Origin: Bacillota bacterium
Lineage (GTDB): Bacteria; Bacillota; Dethiobacteria; DTU022
Length of the DNA stretch: 60,577 nt
Direction of reading: 5' to 3'
Assembly (NCBI GenBank): GCA_011389985.1
Contig: JAABTH010000013.1
Span: 1-60,577, forward strand
The notes below the pieces were generated by a model. It was not told the DNA's origin and made no database searches. It was given only the letters and a program-made list of their open reading frames with translations. Position numbers and translations under genes: made by a program. Each line of letters starts with the position of its first letter. Positions within the stretch are counted from its first letter, which is position 1. Below are positions 1 to 8,958 of this stretch, one piece after another.

Positions 1-772
1 CATGATGAGCCAGAGAACGTCCGAATCGCTTTCGCTTAATTGTTTCGACAGCCATCAGTTCGATCGATCTTAAGCCCGGATCACCGGCATCATCTACAAG
101 CATTGATACATCAGCATCAAATTCTTCAGCAATATCAAAGATTATTTTAACATGTTCAGCAATGTCAGCATCCGTGTACTCGATCCAGGGAATACCACCC
201 GCCACATCAGCACCGATTTTCATGGCTTCCCTGACCAGGTCGGCTGCGCCGGGTTCCCGAACCAATCCATCCTGGGCAAAAGCTACCACTTGAATATCCA
301 CGATATCTTTAAATTCTTCACGAGCCTTAACGAGAGCTTTAACTCCTTCCAGGCGAGCTTTGCTGTCAACATCAGCCAGAGCCCGTATATGTGTGTTACC
401 ATAATAAGCAGCCAACGCCACCGCTTTTCGCACATTTTCAATAATCCACTTTTCATCGTACTTCTCTTTCACTTTCATCGCAAGCTCAATGCCTGTCATA
501 GCCTTACCCATTGATTTATCAGAACTCTGGTAAGATTTCATGGCCTCATCATCCATCATCATTAAAGTATATACTTTGCAAAGATGAAGGTGTGTATTTA
601 CATACGACTCTGTAACCAAATTACCTCCAGCATCTATTTCTGTAGTCGCTTCACTACAAACTTTATCCTCAATAGCAGCAATTTTACCATCCTTTACAGC
701 AATATCACAGAGTTTGCCAGTTTGACCGCGAAGCTGTGAATTGCGGATCAAAATATCGTATTTTTTTTGCAT
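1..772 (-). CDS. CodA-like amidohydrolase, N-terminal part (cut by window edge)
   Basis: The reading frame runs from ATG at 772 off the left edge, giving about 257 residues of the N-terminal part. A GGGAGAGG ribosome binding site precedes the start. The short beta-strand N-terminus (residues 1-50) is followed by the metal-binding signature NTHLHL (H61, H63). Further on come THIRALADVD, DIQVVAFAQDG and DDAGDPG, which match the cytosine deaminase / N-substituted amine deaminase branch of the amidohydrolase superfamily. These are cytosolic metal-dependent TIM-barrel enzymes that deaminate or hydrolyse cyclic amides. The C-terminal metal ligands lie outside the window, so the substrate cannot be assigned. 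Cytosine deaminase proper usually has RTHVDV where this protein has RALADV, so a different substrate is plausible. Confidence 0.8.
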   Translation of the reverse strand, partial: MQKKYDILIRNSQLRGQTGKLCDIAVKDGKIAAIEDKVCSEATTEIDAGGNLVTESYVNTHLHLCKVYTLMMMDDEAMKSYQSSDKSMGKAMTGIELAMKVKEKYDEKWIIENVRKAVALAAYYGNTHIRALADVDSKARLEGVKALVKAREEFKDIVDIQVVAFAQDGLVREPGAADLVREAMKIGADVAGGIPWIEYTDADIAEHVKIIFDIAEEFDADVSMLVDDAGDPGLRSIELMAVETIKRKRFGRSLAHH

Positions 773-1217
773 AGTATCCTCTCCCTTTTTACTGTTGTAA
801 AAAATAAAATAATAAATTGTCTCTAATGACCAGTAAGATTAGTTGATAGGTTTATTACCGCAGTTTCTCAATTAATTCCGAATCTTCCTATAGCTTAATT
901 TTCAACAGTGAAACCCGTAATTCCTTTGTGGTTTAATTATAAAGATTAAAATATATAATTGTATATAGTAACAATTTAAGCTGGTATTGTGTTTAGGAGT
1001 AATTCGATCTACCCTCGCTGTGTTTATTTATTATAGCATTTGAAACAGGAATCTAAAGGTTAATGACCCACGAAATTTAAAGTTAATTCTCTCGGAAATA
1101 ATAATTATTTTTTATCAGCTATATAATGAATTCCCATATGGGTTGAAAAAGAGCTCCCCTTTCGAAGGGAAACTCTTTTTCAACTTTATTATTATAAACT
1201 CAACCTAAAAACCTGTT
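773..1217. other. AT-rich intergenic stretch
   Basis: No convincing gene is visible in these 445 bases. It holds the upstream region of the amidohydrolase, a small dyad at 957-976 (AATTGT, 8-base spacer, ACAATT) that could be an operator, and the hairpin at 1142-1184. No clear -35/-10 pair could be fixed. Confidence 0.5.
1142..1184. terminator. Hairpin terminator after the DUF3096 gene
   Basis: A 12-base arm (GTTGAAAAAGAG) is repeated inverted at 1173-1184, with an inner CCCTTTCGAAGGG palindrome. It lies just downstream of the minus-strand gene ending at 1218. T-rich sequence follows on the plus side, so it could act in both directions. Confidence 0.6.
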
Positions 1218-1361
1218 TTATAAAGCCTGGATAATAGCCAATACACCTACGATTATAAGGTATATGCCAATAAGATAGTTAAGTATTTTAGGGAAAATCA
1301 TTACAATGATGCCAAATATAACGGTAATGACTCCTATCGCCAACCCGTTTGCCAGGATCAT
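1218..1361 (-). CDS. DUF3096 small membrane protein
   Basis: A 47-residue ORF starts at ATG 1361 behind an AAAGGAAG ribosome binding site. It is almost entirely hydrophobic: two short transmembrane stretches (about residues 5-23 and 27-46) separated by PKILNY. The pattern, with G-(hydrophobic)-F-G-I-(hydrophobic)-FP-(K)-LNY-(hydrophobic)-G-(hydrophobic)-G, fits the DUF3096 family of tiny bacterial membrane proteins of unknown role. It lies 55 bases downstream of the universal stress protein gene on the same strand and may share its transcript. The function is unknown. Confidence 0.65.
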   Translation of the reverse strand: MILANGLAIGVITVIFGIIVMIFPKILNYLIGIYLIIVGVLAIIQAL

Positions 1362-1416
1362 CTTTATAAACTTCCTTTCCCTTTAAAATTTTTTATACCA
1401 CATAAATTATTTCAGA

Positions 1417-1878
1417 TTATTTTACAACTGCTACTGTGCAATTCTCTGCTTCCTGAATCACTGCACTACTTATGCTCCCCAGAAAAGCCTTTTTCAAGCC
1501 TCCCAATCCTCTGCTGCCCATGATAATCATATCAAATCCTTCTTGAGAAGCCAGATTGACTATGGTATGGGCGGGATGTCCTTCCTCTAAGATTGCGCGT
1601 GCATTTACATTTCTATCTTTCATAAACTTTACGGCATCCTCCAGAATTCTTTTTCTGTCTTCTTTTTCTTCCTCAAGAAGTTTACATATATATTCATTAT
1701 CCTTTTCTGTTAAAGCATAATCCCTGCTGCCCCATGATGGAGCTTTTGGATCTAGTTTCGGCTCGTATACATGAATTAACGCTACCTCATTAACCTTACA
1801 CCCTTCGGCAATTACAGCTGCCTCTTCCAAAGCTTTCTTACTGTTATCCGAACCATCAGTGCAAACTAATATTTTCAT
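1417..1878 (-). CDS. Universal stress protein (UspA family)
   Basis: A cytosolic 153-residue protein with the full UspA fold. The N-terminal strand KILVCTDGSDNSKKALEEA carries the usual D-G-S, and the C-terminal nucleotide-binding signature GSRGLGGLKKAFLGSISSAV matches the G-(2x)-G-(9x)-G-(S/T) loop of ATP-binding members. Such proteins are induced under starvation, redox or energy stress, and ATP-binding members dimerise. It is monocistronic or paired with the DUF3096 gene downstream. The specific stress cannot be told from the sequence. Confidence 0.92.
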   Translation of the reverse strand: MKILVCTDGSDNSKKALEEAAVIAEGCKVNEVALIHVYEPKLDPKAPSWGSRDYALTEKDNEYICKLLEEEKEDRKRILEDAVKFMKDRNVNARAILEEGHPAHTIVNLASQEGFDMIIMGSRGLGGLKKAFLGSISSAVIQEAENCTVAVVK

Positions 1879-2049
1879 TTAAATCTCTCCTTTCGAGAAT
1901 TAAGTAATAGATCCAACCTTAGATTAATTATACCTTAAATATGAGAAATTTCATAATTTGCCTTACAAATCGCTGATATATTTTTTGCAATAAAATGAAG
2001 TACTCACTTTCGAGTGATTCAAATAAAAAGAAACACATAAAATGTACAT

Positions 2050-2084
2050 AAAAAAGTTTCAAAGATTTATAAAATCCCTGAAAC
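2050..2084 (-). terminator. Rho-independent terminator of the tRNA cluster
   Basis: Read on the minus strand, a 13-bp stem (5' arm at 2084-2072, 3' arm at 2068-2056, two G-U pairs, loop of three bases) is followed directly by six T residues (2055-2050). It lies 13 bases past the CCA end of tRNA-Val and ends the three-tRNA transcript. Confidence 0.85.
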
Positions 2085-2096
2085 CCTTTTGTTTGC

Positions 2097-2172
2097 TGGT
2101 GGGCGAAGAGGGGCTTGAACCCCCGACCCCCTGCTTGTAAGGCAGGTGCTCTCCCAGCTGAGCTATTCGCCC
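2097..2172 (-). tRNA. tRNA-Val (anticodon TAC)
   Basis: Full 76-base cloverleaf with encoded CCA (2097-2099). The acceptor arm GGGCGAA pairs with the 3' arm, the anticodon stem is CCTGC/GCAGG with loop CTTACAA, and the T arm has GGTTCAAGCCCC. Last gene of a three-tRNA cluster. Confidence 0.95.
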
Positions 2173-2180
2173 AGGTATAA

Positions 2181-2256
2181 TGGTGACCCCTAGGGGATTC
2201 GAACCCCTGTTGCCAGCTTGAAAGGCTGGTGTCCTAACCGATTAGACGAAGGGGCC
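2181..2256 (-). tRNA. tRNA-Glu (anticodon TTC)
   Basis: 76 bases with encoded CCA. The acceptor is GGCCCCT, the anticodon stem CCAGC/GCTGG has loop CTTTCAA, and the T loop GGTTCGAATCC is standard. Eight bases separate it from tRNA-Val. Confidence 0.95.
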
Positions 2257-2262
2257 AGAAAA

Positions 2263-2338
2263 TGGTGGGCCCACCAGGGCTCGAACCTGGGACCAACCGG
2301 TTATGAGCCGGTAGCTCTTCCAGCTGAGCTATGGGCCC
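2263..2338 (-). tRNA. tRNA with CAT anticodon (elongator Met, possibly Ile2)
   Basis: 76 bases with encoded CCA. The acceptor GGGCCCA pairs perfectly with TGGGCCC, and the anticodon stem ACCGG/CCGGT holds loop CTCATAA. It is not an initiator, since the acceptor end is paired. A CAT anticodon could be elongator Met or lysidine-modified Ile2. I favour Met from the acceptor sequence, but this needs the TilS identity elements to be scored. Confidence 0.9.
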
Positions 2339-2475
2339 CCGTCATCGTAAATGGCCTATTAAAAGAGCACTTATTTAACAGCTATATGAGTTTAACATAC
2401 CCTGCAGATTATTGTCAAGAACCTTAATAAAGGTTAAAATAAAAAAAGGTACGTTTACAACAGGAGGCTTATTCT

Positions 2476-3156
2476 ATGTACACAGTAGTTAAAGATTTTG
2501 ATTTTCAGCTTACGAAAGAAGACATTTTGAAAGGCCAGGGTATTGATCCAGGTCGTGCATCAGCCAGGCTTAGTGAAACTGCAGAGTCAGTTATAGATGA
2601 AACTCACTCTCTTATTGAACCTGCAGCGCTTTACACCATTGTAAATGTGACTGATTTTGAACATAAAAAAATCAGTTTTGAAGGCGGTTTTTTTGAAGGA
2701 TCTCTTGTAGCCAGGGCTCTGGCCGGTGCAGACCACCTGAATATCGCCCTCTGTACTATTGGTGAAACCCTGGAAAAACGCATTGAGGAAATGATGAACG
2801 AAGATCCTGTCAAAGCACTTGCTCTCGATGGCGCCGGTATAGCTGCCGTGAGCAAGGTTTCTCAGACTGTTGAAGATATAATCAGCTCTGAGGCCTGCAA
2901 CATGAAGTTGGATCTGGGTATGCGCGCTCAACCCGGACAGGAAGGCTGGCCAATTGAACAACAGCGTCAGGTATTTAAAGCCTTACCCGGCGAAATTATC
3001 GGGTTAAGACTGACTGAAAGCTGTCTGATGATTCCAAGAAAATCTGTTTCTTTTGTAATACCCCGGGGGAATAACCTGAATAACAGTTTTTCTCCCTGCG
3101 ATTTCTGCTCAAAAAGGAACCGCTGCGAATGGCGTAAAGATAAGCAGGCAGGGTAG
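2476..3156 (+). CDS. Vitamin B12-dependent methionine synthase activation-domain protein
   Basis: A 226-residue cytosolic protein that begins at ATG after a perfect AGGAGG. It resembles stand-alone proteins related to the reactivation domain of cobalamin-dependent methionine synthase: an N-terminal helical segment, a central ALCTIGETLEKRIEEM / ALALDGAGIAAVSKVSQTVED region, and RAQPGQEGWPIEQQRQVFKAL, typical of the SAM-binding activation fold. The C-terminus adds a cysteine cluster C-x2-C-x5-C (CDFCSKRNRC) that could bind metal or an Fe-S cluster. Such proteins occur in anaerobes next to corrinoid methyltransferases and are thought to reduce or reactivate the corrinoid. It is transcribed alone between oppositely oriented tRNAs and ends in TAG. 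A role with the trimethylamine methyltransferase at 16.4-17.9 kb is possible but inferred. Confidence 0.75.
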   Translation: MYTVVKDFDFQLTKEDILKGQGIDPGRASARLSETAESVIDETHSLIEPAALYTIVNVTDFEHKKISFEGGFFEGSLVARALAGADHLNIALCTIGETLEKRIEEMMNEDPVKALALDGAGIAAVSKVSQTVEDIISSEACNMKLDLGMRAQPGQEGWPIEQQRQVFKALPGEIIGLRLTESCLMIPRKSVSFVIPRGNNLNNSFSPCDFCSKRNRCEWRKDKQAG

Positions 3157-3225
3157 TGTATTAATAGAATAGCTTTTCTTTACCATCTAGTAATATTTAA
3201 GATCCGACTAAATAGGATCTTGTTA

Positions 3226-3266
3226 AAAAGGCAGTACTTCTGCCATGAAGTACTGCCTTTGATTTT
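3226..3266 (+). terminator. Terminator of the B12 activation-domain gene
   Basis: An 11-bp perfect stem, GGCAGTACTTC (3230-3240) with its complement at 3247-3257, has a six-base loop and a T-rich tail on the plus strand. Confidence 0.85.
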
Positions 3267-3267
3267 C

Positions 3268-3342
3268 TGGCTCCCCAGGCAGGACTCGAACCTGCAACCT
3301 ACCGGTTAACAGCCGGTCGCTCTGCCATTGAGCTACTGAGGA
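3268..3342 (-). tRNA. tRNA-Asn (anticodon GTT)
   Basis: 75 bases with discriminator G and encoded CCA. The acceptor TCCTCAG pairs with CTGGGGA, and the anticodon stem ACCGG/CCGGT has loop CTGTTAA. A single gene, separated from the other three tRNAs by the plus-strand gene. Confidence 0.94.
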
Positions 3343-3477
3343 GCATTACTGGCATTAGTATTATACTTAATGCAGCCTAACCCGTCAAGACTATTTGCCA
3401 TCACAAACAGTAATTATTTTAGGATTTCTTCGTAATTCTTCCGGGTTATCGGATGAAAAGATAAAACTACAGTCCAA

Positions 3478-3512
3478 AACAAAAAAAGAGGGGCGTGGTT
3501 TTCCATGCCCCC
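3478..3512 (-). terminator. Terminator of the dnaG-rpoD operon
   Basis: On the minus strand, GGGGCATGG pairs with CCACGCCCC (one A-C mismatch, loop of four A), followed by TCTTTTTTT. It sits 31 bases after the rpoD stop. Confidence 0.85.
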
Positions 3513-3542
3513 ATATTGTTTAGATCTGTAAAGAAGATGCTT

Positions 3543-4658
3543 TTACTCCAAATAATCGCGCAGTCGCTTGCTGCGCATTGGATGGCGAAGCTTACGCAGC
3601 GCTTTCGCTTCAATCTGGCGTATTCTTTCACGGGTTACCCCAAAAAACTGCCCTACTTCTTCAAGGGTACGTGAACGGCCATCATCAAGACCAAAACGAA
3701 GACGTAATACTTTCTCTTCCCTCGCCGACAGAGTATCAAGCACATCTTCAAGCTGCTCTTTGAGCAGTTCAAAAGCTGCGGCATCAGCAGGAGCTTGTGC
3801 TTCATGATCTTCAATAAAGTCGCCCAAGTGACTATCGTCTTCCTCGCCTATCGGGGTTTCTAAGGAAACCGGTTCCTGGGCAATTTTTAAGATCTCCCTG
3901 ACTCGATCTTCACTTATATTCATTTCCTGGGCAATTTCTTCCGGCATCGGTTCCCGGCCCAGTTCCTGCACCAACTGGCGCGATATGCGAATAAGCTTGT
4001 TTATAGTTTCAACCATATGCACCGGTATCCTGATTGTCCGAGCCTGATCAGCGATTGCCCTTGTAATCGCCTGGCGTATCCACCAGGTTGCATATGTGCT
4101 GAATTTATAACCTTTACGGTAGTCAAATTTTTCAACAGCCTTAATCAGACCCAGGTTGCCTTCCTGAATCAAGTCAAGAAAGAGCATACCCCGTCCCACA
4201 TATTTTTTAGCGATACTGACAACCAGTCGCAGATTAGCCTCAGCCAGTCGGCGACGGGCTTCTTCATTGTTCTGTTCGATCGCCTGAGCAAGTTCAATCT
4301 CTTCTTCAGAGGTAAGCAGAGGTATTTTCCCAATTTCTTTCAGGTACATTCGAACAGGATCATTAACCGTAACACTATCAGGGACTTTAGTAATATCAGC
4401 ACTTTCTGACTTGGAATCATCTTCATTATCGTCATCATCAGATGATTCCCTGACATCGGTTGCCGGATCATCTATAATATCTATGCCATACTGCGCAAGA
4501 CGATCATAGAAATTATCCAGAAACTCTACCGACAAGTCATATGGCTGCAGGGTTTCAATGATCTCTTTATAACTAAGTGACCCCTTACTCTTACCTCGTT
4601 CAACCAGCTCATGCTGTGCATCTTCAAGTGAAATTGTCTTTTCTATATCTTTAGCCAT
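3543..4658 (-). CDS. rpoD: Primary RNA polymerase sigma factor (SigA/RpoD)
   Basis: A 371-residue housekeeping sigma factor. Region 1.1 is at the N-terminus, followed by an acidic linker (about 65-88, rich in D and E), region 1.2 ([11 protein letters not shown]), region 2 with the -10 recognition helix [15 protein letters not shown], region 3 ([13 protein letters not shown]) and region 4 with [18 protein letters not shown] and the DNA-reading helix [20 protein letters not shown]. The length equals that of Bacillus SigA. Its ATG overlaps the end of dnaG by eight bases, the classic dnaG-sigA operon. It directs core RNA polymerase to the TTGACA/TATAAT promoters that are visible elsewhere in the window. 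Confidence 0.98.
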   Translation of the reverse strand: MAKDIEKTISLEDAQHELVERGKSKGSLSYKEIIETLQPYDLSVEFLDNFYDRLAQYGIDIIDDPATDVRESSDDDDNEDDSKSESADITKVPDSVTVNDPVRMYLKEIGKIPLLTSEEEIELAQAIEQNNEEARRRLAEANLRLVVSIAKKYVGRGMLFLDLIQEGNLGLIKAVEKFDYRKGYKFSTYATWWIRQAITRAIADQARTIRIPVHMVETINKLIRISRQLVQELGREPMPEEIAQEMNISEDRVREILKIAQEPVSLETPIGEEDDSHLGDFIEDHEAQAPADAAAFELLKEQLEDVLDTLSAREEKVLRLRFGLDDGRSRTLEEVGQFFGVTRERIRQIEAKALRKLRHPMRSKRLRDYLE

Positions 4659-6486
4659 TGAAATCCCCTCCTTTTCCAGAACGGTAAGGGCTGCCGTCTT
4701 TATTCGTCAAGAGATCCTGATGCTCCCGTAACAGATTTTCTATTTCGTCATTTAAACCGCGATCTTCAAGTTCTTTAATTTTTTTCTTCAACTCTCTTTG
4801 CTGCCTGGCAGACCAAAGGCGTCGAAGATATTCTATTGAATCCTCAGCCATACGTTTCGCTACCCGGGGCTGCAGATCCTGCAAGGCTGGATCAGTCACT
4901 ACCATGGAAACAAGTCTGACCAGGTTATCATCCTCGAACCGGTTAAGCAGTTTCTCAGCTGTAACGACACCACCGGAATCATATAAGTTCCATATTTCAT
5001 CAAATATTATTTTCACCGGCGAACCTTTTATATAATCCGGCTTTATATCATTTCGCCCTTGTTCGGCTATTTCCTTGCTCTGAAGCATTAAAGATATTAA
5101 TATTTTTTCTGCAGGGCTAATTGCAATTGTCTCTACTTCGTCTGAAGAGTCCTTTTTTCTTTCTCCCCGGTATTTACTACCTCTGCGAATCTGTTTTTTA
5201 AGTTCATTGCGCAGAGCTGCTTCTTCTACTCCAAGCTCTTCCGCAGCCTTTTTCAGGTAGTAATCCTGTTCTACCTGGTTAACTGCTGCAACAAGAAAAG
5301 GCATCAGCTCTTCGATATACTTAACCCGGCCATTATCAGTATTTAGATCATAACGCTCTTTTAGTCGCTGAAGTCTATATTCAATCAATGGCACAGCATT
5401 TTCCAACAGGCTTTTAAACAAATCTGCTCCCTTTTCCCTGATCAGACTGTCAGGATCACTTCCCTGTGGCAGCTCGGCCACATGAACCAAACACCCTGTC
5501 GACTGAAGCACAACCAAGCCGCGCCAAGTAGCGGCCTCACCGGCACTGTCAGAATCATAGGCCGTAATAACTATATCAGACTGGTTGCGCAGTAACTTGC
5601 TCTGTTCAGTGGTTAAAGCGGTTCCAAGCGATGCAACAACATTCTTTATACCAGCCTGATAAGCTGAGATTACATCTGTATATCCTTCCATTACTACAGC
5701 TTTCTTAGATTTCCGGATCTCCCCGCGAGCGAAGTTAAGGCCATAAAGCATATTGCCTTTGCTAAATACTGCTGTTTCGGGCGAGTTAAGGTACTTGGGT
5801 CCACTATTTTTTTCATCATCAAAGGCACGACCGCCAAATCCCGTCACTTTACCGTTAATATTAAATATTGGAAATATTATTCTGCTGCGAAACCGGTCAT
5901 AGTAACCTTTTTCCCTGCCGGGCGATACAAGCCCTGCTTTAACCATTAGATCCGGCGTAGCGCCTTTTTTTTTGGCAAAATTAAAAAACCCGGTCCATTC
6001 TGCCGGAGCATAGCCCAACATAAACAGTTCTATAGTCTTCTCAGTAATTCCTCTTTTTAACAGGTAATCTAGCGCTTTTTTCCCTGAAGCTGTTTTACTT
6101 AAATGGTAAGCGTAATACCGCGCTGCCATCAGATTTAATTTATAAATATTTTCTTTTAACTGATCACGCTCTGGCCTTGCTGCCTGCTGCTCAGGGATTT
6201 TTACTCCGGCACGTCTGGCTAAAAATTTAGCAGCTTCAGGAAATGTTAGCTTTTCCATTTGCATAATCAAACTAAAAACATTGCCCGACGCTCCACAGCC
6301 AAAACAGTGGTAAAGCTGCTTTTCCGGAGAGACAGTAAAAGAAGGAGTCTTTTCATTATGAAAAGGACATAGACCAACCATATTCTTACCTCTGCGTTCA
6401 AGCTTAAGGTACTCCCCGACCAGGGCAACAAGGTCTGTGTGCTGTCTTATTTCATCAATTGTTTCTTCCGGAATTCCCTGCGACAT
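4651..6486 (-). CDS. dnaG: DNA primase DnaG
   Basis: 611 residues. An N-terminal CHC2 zinc-binding domain ([11 protein letters not shown] and [10 protein letters not shown], about residues 41-67) is followed by the RNA polymerase / TOPRIM domain ([12 protein letters not shown] and the acidic [12 protein letters not shown]) and a C-terminal helicase-binding region. The enzyme makes RNA primers for Okazaki fragments at the replication fork. It is the first gene of the dnaG-rpoD operon and overlaps rpoD by eight bases. The 300-base leader upstream carries a terminator/antiterminator pair (6508-6630), so expression of both genes may be set by attenuation. Confidence 0.98.
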   Translation of the reverse strand: MSQGIPEETIDEIRQHTDLVALVGEYLKLERRGKNMVGLCPFHNEKTPSFTVSPEKQLYHCFGCGASGNVFSLIMQMEKLTFPEAAKFLARRAGVKIPEQQAARPERDQLKENIYKLNLMAARYYAYHLSKTASGKKALDYLLKRGITEKTIELFMLGYAPAEWTGFFNFAKKKGATPDLMVKAGLVSPGREKGYYDRFRSRIIFPIFNINGKVTGFGGRAFDDEKNSGPKYLNSPETAVFSKGNMLYGLNFARGEIRKSKKAVVMEGYTDVISAYQAGIKNVVASLGTALTTEQSKLLRNQSDIVITAYDSDSAGEAATWRGLVVLQSTGCLVHVAELPQGSDPDSLIREKGADLFKSLLENAVPLIEYRLQRLKERYDLNTDNGRVKYIEELMPFLVAAVNQVEQDYYLKKAAEELGVEEAALRNELKKQIRRGSKYRGERKKDSSDEVETIAISPAEKILISLMLQSKEIAEQGRNDIKPDYIKGSPVKIIFDEIWNLYDSGGVVTAEKLLNRFEDDNLVRLVSMVVTDPALQDLQPRVAKRMAEDSIEYLRRLWSARQQRELKKKIKELEDRGLNDEIENLLREHQDLLTNKDGSPYRSGKGGDFNG

Positions 6487-6507
6487 TTTTAATACCTGTC
6501 CTTACAA

Positions 6508-6630
6508 AGATAACAAAACCCCATCTCGGTGAAGAGACGAGGTGATCCCAAGCAATTTTCATATGCAGACTGAATCGAGCTACCTAGACTGGATCTCCTC
6601 TGGCAAATAAGTCTGTTTGGGAATGCTTTA
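6508..6630 (-). promoter_or_regulatory. Attenuator-like leader upstream of dnaG-rpoD
   Basis: Read on the minus strand there is a terminator: CCTCGTCTC (6542-6534) pairs with GAGATGGGG (6527-6519), followed by TTTTGTTATC. The base of its 5' arm also belongs to a second helix. GAGGAGATCC (6600-6591) can pair with GGATCACCTC (6548-6539) with one mismatch, and forming this would break the terminator. Further pairings CAGACT/AGTCTG and CCCAA/TTGGG enclose the region. This is the layout of a riboswitch or protein-controlled attenuator. I do not recognise the class, and no T-box or GEMM consensus is present. Confidence 0.5.
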
Positions 6631-6716
6631 TTGTTTTATTCGACGAAGTGTCCTTCTTTCCTGCCTAATTTGTGACAGATGGTAAAAAACATACTAATTG
6701 AATAGGTTTAGTTGAA

Positions 6717-6760
6717 ATACTGTGTCCCCCGGCACGATCAAATACCGGGGGACACAGTAT
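6717..6760 (-). terminator. Long perfect hairpin after the GltD-MvhD gene
   Basis: A 16-bp perfect inverted repeat (ATACTGTGTCCCCCGG and its complement, 12-base loop) lies 28 bases past the stop at 6789. The trailing sequence on the minus strand is only weakly T-rich. It is probably a terminator and could also be a member of an intergenic palindrome family. Confidence 0.6.
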
Positions 6761-6788
6761 TAATTCAGCTGTTACTAATCCTGACTGC

Positions 6789-8852
6789 TTACTTTAATTT
6801 TTCAGCAGCTTCGGCAATAATCTGATCGAAATTACCAATCTCTTCACCGGCCAGTTCGGTATATGTAACACGTTCACGTTCCATGCCGAGTGCTTCGAGC
6901 AGATCGCAGGCATGACCAACTCGCTTTTCGGTCCAGTTAGCAATATCTTTATACTGGCAATTAAACTTCTCGCTTTCACTACAGCCTACCACTACAACAC
7001 CATCAACTCCTGATTCAAATGCCTTGAGCAAGTGAATTGAATTGAGCTTGCCAACACATGGGTAACGAACAACAGCAACATTCTTGTGCTCTTTATTAAC
7101 AAATTCAGGCATTGCAAAGGCACCGTACGCACAGGTTACTGCTAGCATAACCGGCTCACCGTTTCGCTTTGCCAGTACTTTCTCTACTTCAGGTTCAATT
7201 GAATTGATCGCGTTCTCAACATATGGAGCCCTGAATTTAATGGCGTAAACCGGACACGCACTGAGACAAAGGCCGCATGCCTGGCACTGTTCATGGCGAA
7301 TAGTAACTTTACCATCTTCATTAACAATTGGAACATCATAGGGGCAAATGCGAACACAGGTGAGACAGTGAACACAGAGTTCTTCGTCCTGACAGGCTCC
7401 GGCAGCACATGTGAGGCAGCGTCTCGCTTCGCGAATAGCTGTTTCAACATCATATCCGAGTTCAGCCTGTTTAAAATGACGCGCTCTTTCTTCCGGGCTC
7501 ATCATCGGAATCGCCAAACGTTCACATTTGTCTATTTCACCGGCTACCTTCTCATCAAGTTTATCGAGAACAGGCACTTCGGTAAGTTCAGCGCTGTCAA
7601 AGGGGACTCCTTCCAAATGCCGGGCTATAGCCTGGGCAGCTACACGGCCATTGCCCATTGCCTGAACCGCAGAACCCGGTCCCATCATCATTTCACCACA
7701 TCCGAAAACGCCTTTGCGGCTAGTGGTCATTGAACGTCCGTTGTATACAACCCTTCCCCGCTCATCTACATCAATTTCTCCGCGAACCGGTTCAGGATCT
7801 CCTCCCTGGCCGATCGCAAATATAACAATGTCTCCGGTCAGTACTTCTTTATTCTCTTCGTTCATCGTCGGATTGAATCGACCTTCATCATCAAAAACAC
7901 AGGAGCATTCAATTACTTCCAATCCGGTGATTTTACCATTATCCCTGAGAATAGCATTCGGACCCCAAGATGTATTAATCTCGACTCCTTCTTCTCTGGC
8001 TTCTTCAATTTCCCAAGCAAATGCCGGCATTTCATCATCACATTCGAGACAGGAAAGCTTTACTTTGCCGGCTCCGGCTCTGATAGCAGAACGGGCTACA
8101 TCCATAGCCACATTCCCGCCACCGATAACAACAACTGTAGGACTACCTTCAAATTTAAAACCTTCTCGCTTAACTGCTTTTAAAAAGGGCAGGGCGTTTA
8201 ATACTCCATCGCCTTCAGTTCCGGAAATATTCAATCCACGGCTGACAGGAAGCCCCATTGCCAGTAGTATGGCCTGGTATCCTTCTTTTTCAAGTTTTTC
8301 GATGGTGATATCTTTGCCAAGCTCTACCCCAAATTTAAAGTTAACACCCTGCTCAGCAATTTCTTCGACATCTTGATCTACGACTTTGTCAGGGAGTCGA
8401 TATAGGGGGATGTAATGACGAACAGCTCCGCCGGCTCTATCTTCACGATCAAAAACTGTTACATCTGCACCCATTCGAGCCAGATCATAAGCTGCAGTCA
8501 GTCCGGCCGGTCCTGCGCCAACAACAGCCACTTTTCCGCTTAATTTCGGTTCACCAACAGGAGGCTTAACTTTTGCCTTCCCATATTCGACCGCAAATCG
8601 TTTCAAAGCGCGAATAGACGGGGGCTTATCAACATCGTTGCGACGGCATTCGTCTTCACAATGGTGGGCACAAATTGTGCCACAGACAAATGGCAGGGGG
8701 TTAGTTTCCTTGATTACCGAAAGCGCCTCGTCAAAATCACCAGTAGCAATAGCAAGCAGGTAATCACGGCAACCCTGGTGCAGCGGACATGCCGACTGGC
8801 AGGGTGGATGGATATTCTCTAAAGCTAATTCATTTTTATCATGGTGGGTCAA
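6789..8852 (-). CDS. GltD-like flavin oxidoreductase fused to ferredoxin and MvhD domains
   Basis: 687 residues, TTG start behind AAGGAG. Domain order: (1) an N-terminal Fe-S domain of the glutamate synthase small-subunit type with CQSACPLHQGC and CGTICAHHCEDEC (about residues 18-69). (2) An FAD/NAD(P)H oxidoreductase, with FAD site VAVVGAGPAGLTAAYDL, second Rossmann VVVIGGGNVAMDVAR and a G-C-G-E FAD-end motif (about 108-415). (3) A 2[4Fe-4S] ferredoxin (CVHCLTCVRICPYD, CQACGLCLSACP; about 490-535). (4) A C-terminal MvhD/FlpD domain (about 560-665). MvhD-type domains pass electrons between hydrogenase or formate dehydrogenase modules and HdrA-like flavin in electron-bifurcating complexes. The usual CNWC of MvhD is degenerate here (CAYG). 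The likely role is cytosolic electron transfer or bifurcation between NAD(P)H, ferredoxin and an unknown partner. No partner subunit lies beside it. Confidence 0.8.
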   Translation of the reverse strand: MTHHDKNELALENIHPPCQSACPLHQGCRDYLLAIATGDFDEALSVIKETNPLPFVCGTICAHHCEDECRRNDVDKPPSIRALKRFAVEYGKAKVKPPVGEPKLSGKVAVVGAGPAGLTAAYDLARMGADVTVFDREDRAGGAVRHYIPLYRLPDKVVDQDVEEIAEQGVNFKFGVELGKDITIEKLEKEGYQAILLAMGLPVSRGLNISGTEGDGVLNALPFLKAVKREGFKFEGSPTVVVIGGGNVAMDVARSAIRAGAGKVKLSCLECDDEMPAFAWEIEEAREEGVEINTSWGPNAILRDNGKITGLEVIECSCVFDDEGRFNPTMNEENKEVLTGDIVIFAIGQGGDPEPVRGEIDVDERGRVVYNGRSMTTSRKGVFGCGEMMMGPGSAVQAMGNGRVAAQAIARHLEGVPFDSAELTEVPVLDKLDEKVAGEIDKCERLAIPMMSPEERARHFKQAELGYDVETAIREARRCLTCAAGACQDEELCVHCLTCVRICPYDVPIVNEDGKVTIRHEQCQACGLCLSACPVYAIKFRAPYVENAINSIEPEVEKVLAKRNGEPVMLAVTCAYGAFAMPEFVNKEHKNVAVVRYPCVGKLNSIHLLKAFESGVDGVVVVGCSESEKFNCQYKDIANWTEKRVGHACDLLEALGMERERVTYTELAGEEIGNFDQIIAEAAEKLK

Positions 8853-8958
8853 TTAGATCACTCCTTGCAACTATTTTAACTCATTTACTATTCGCCAAAA
8901 AAATCCTTTCTCCTGTTTATATGAACTGACAATTTGAAGATTAAATCTTTAAATTATT

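Noticed and set aside
2218-2427. Plus-strand ORF over the tRNA cluster
   Set aside because: It is the reverse complement of tRNA genes and has no ribosome binding site.
6508-6630. 6S RNA, T-box or GEMM riboswitch
   Set aside because: None of the consensus motifs of these classes could be found, so it is left as an unidentified leader.
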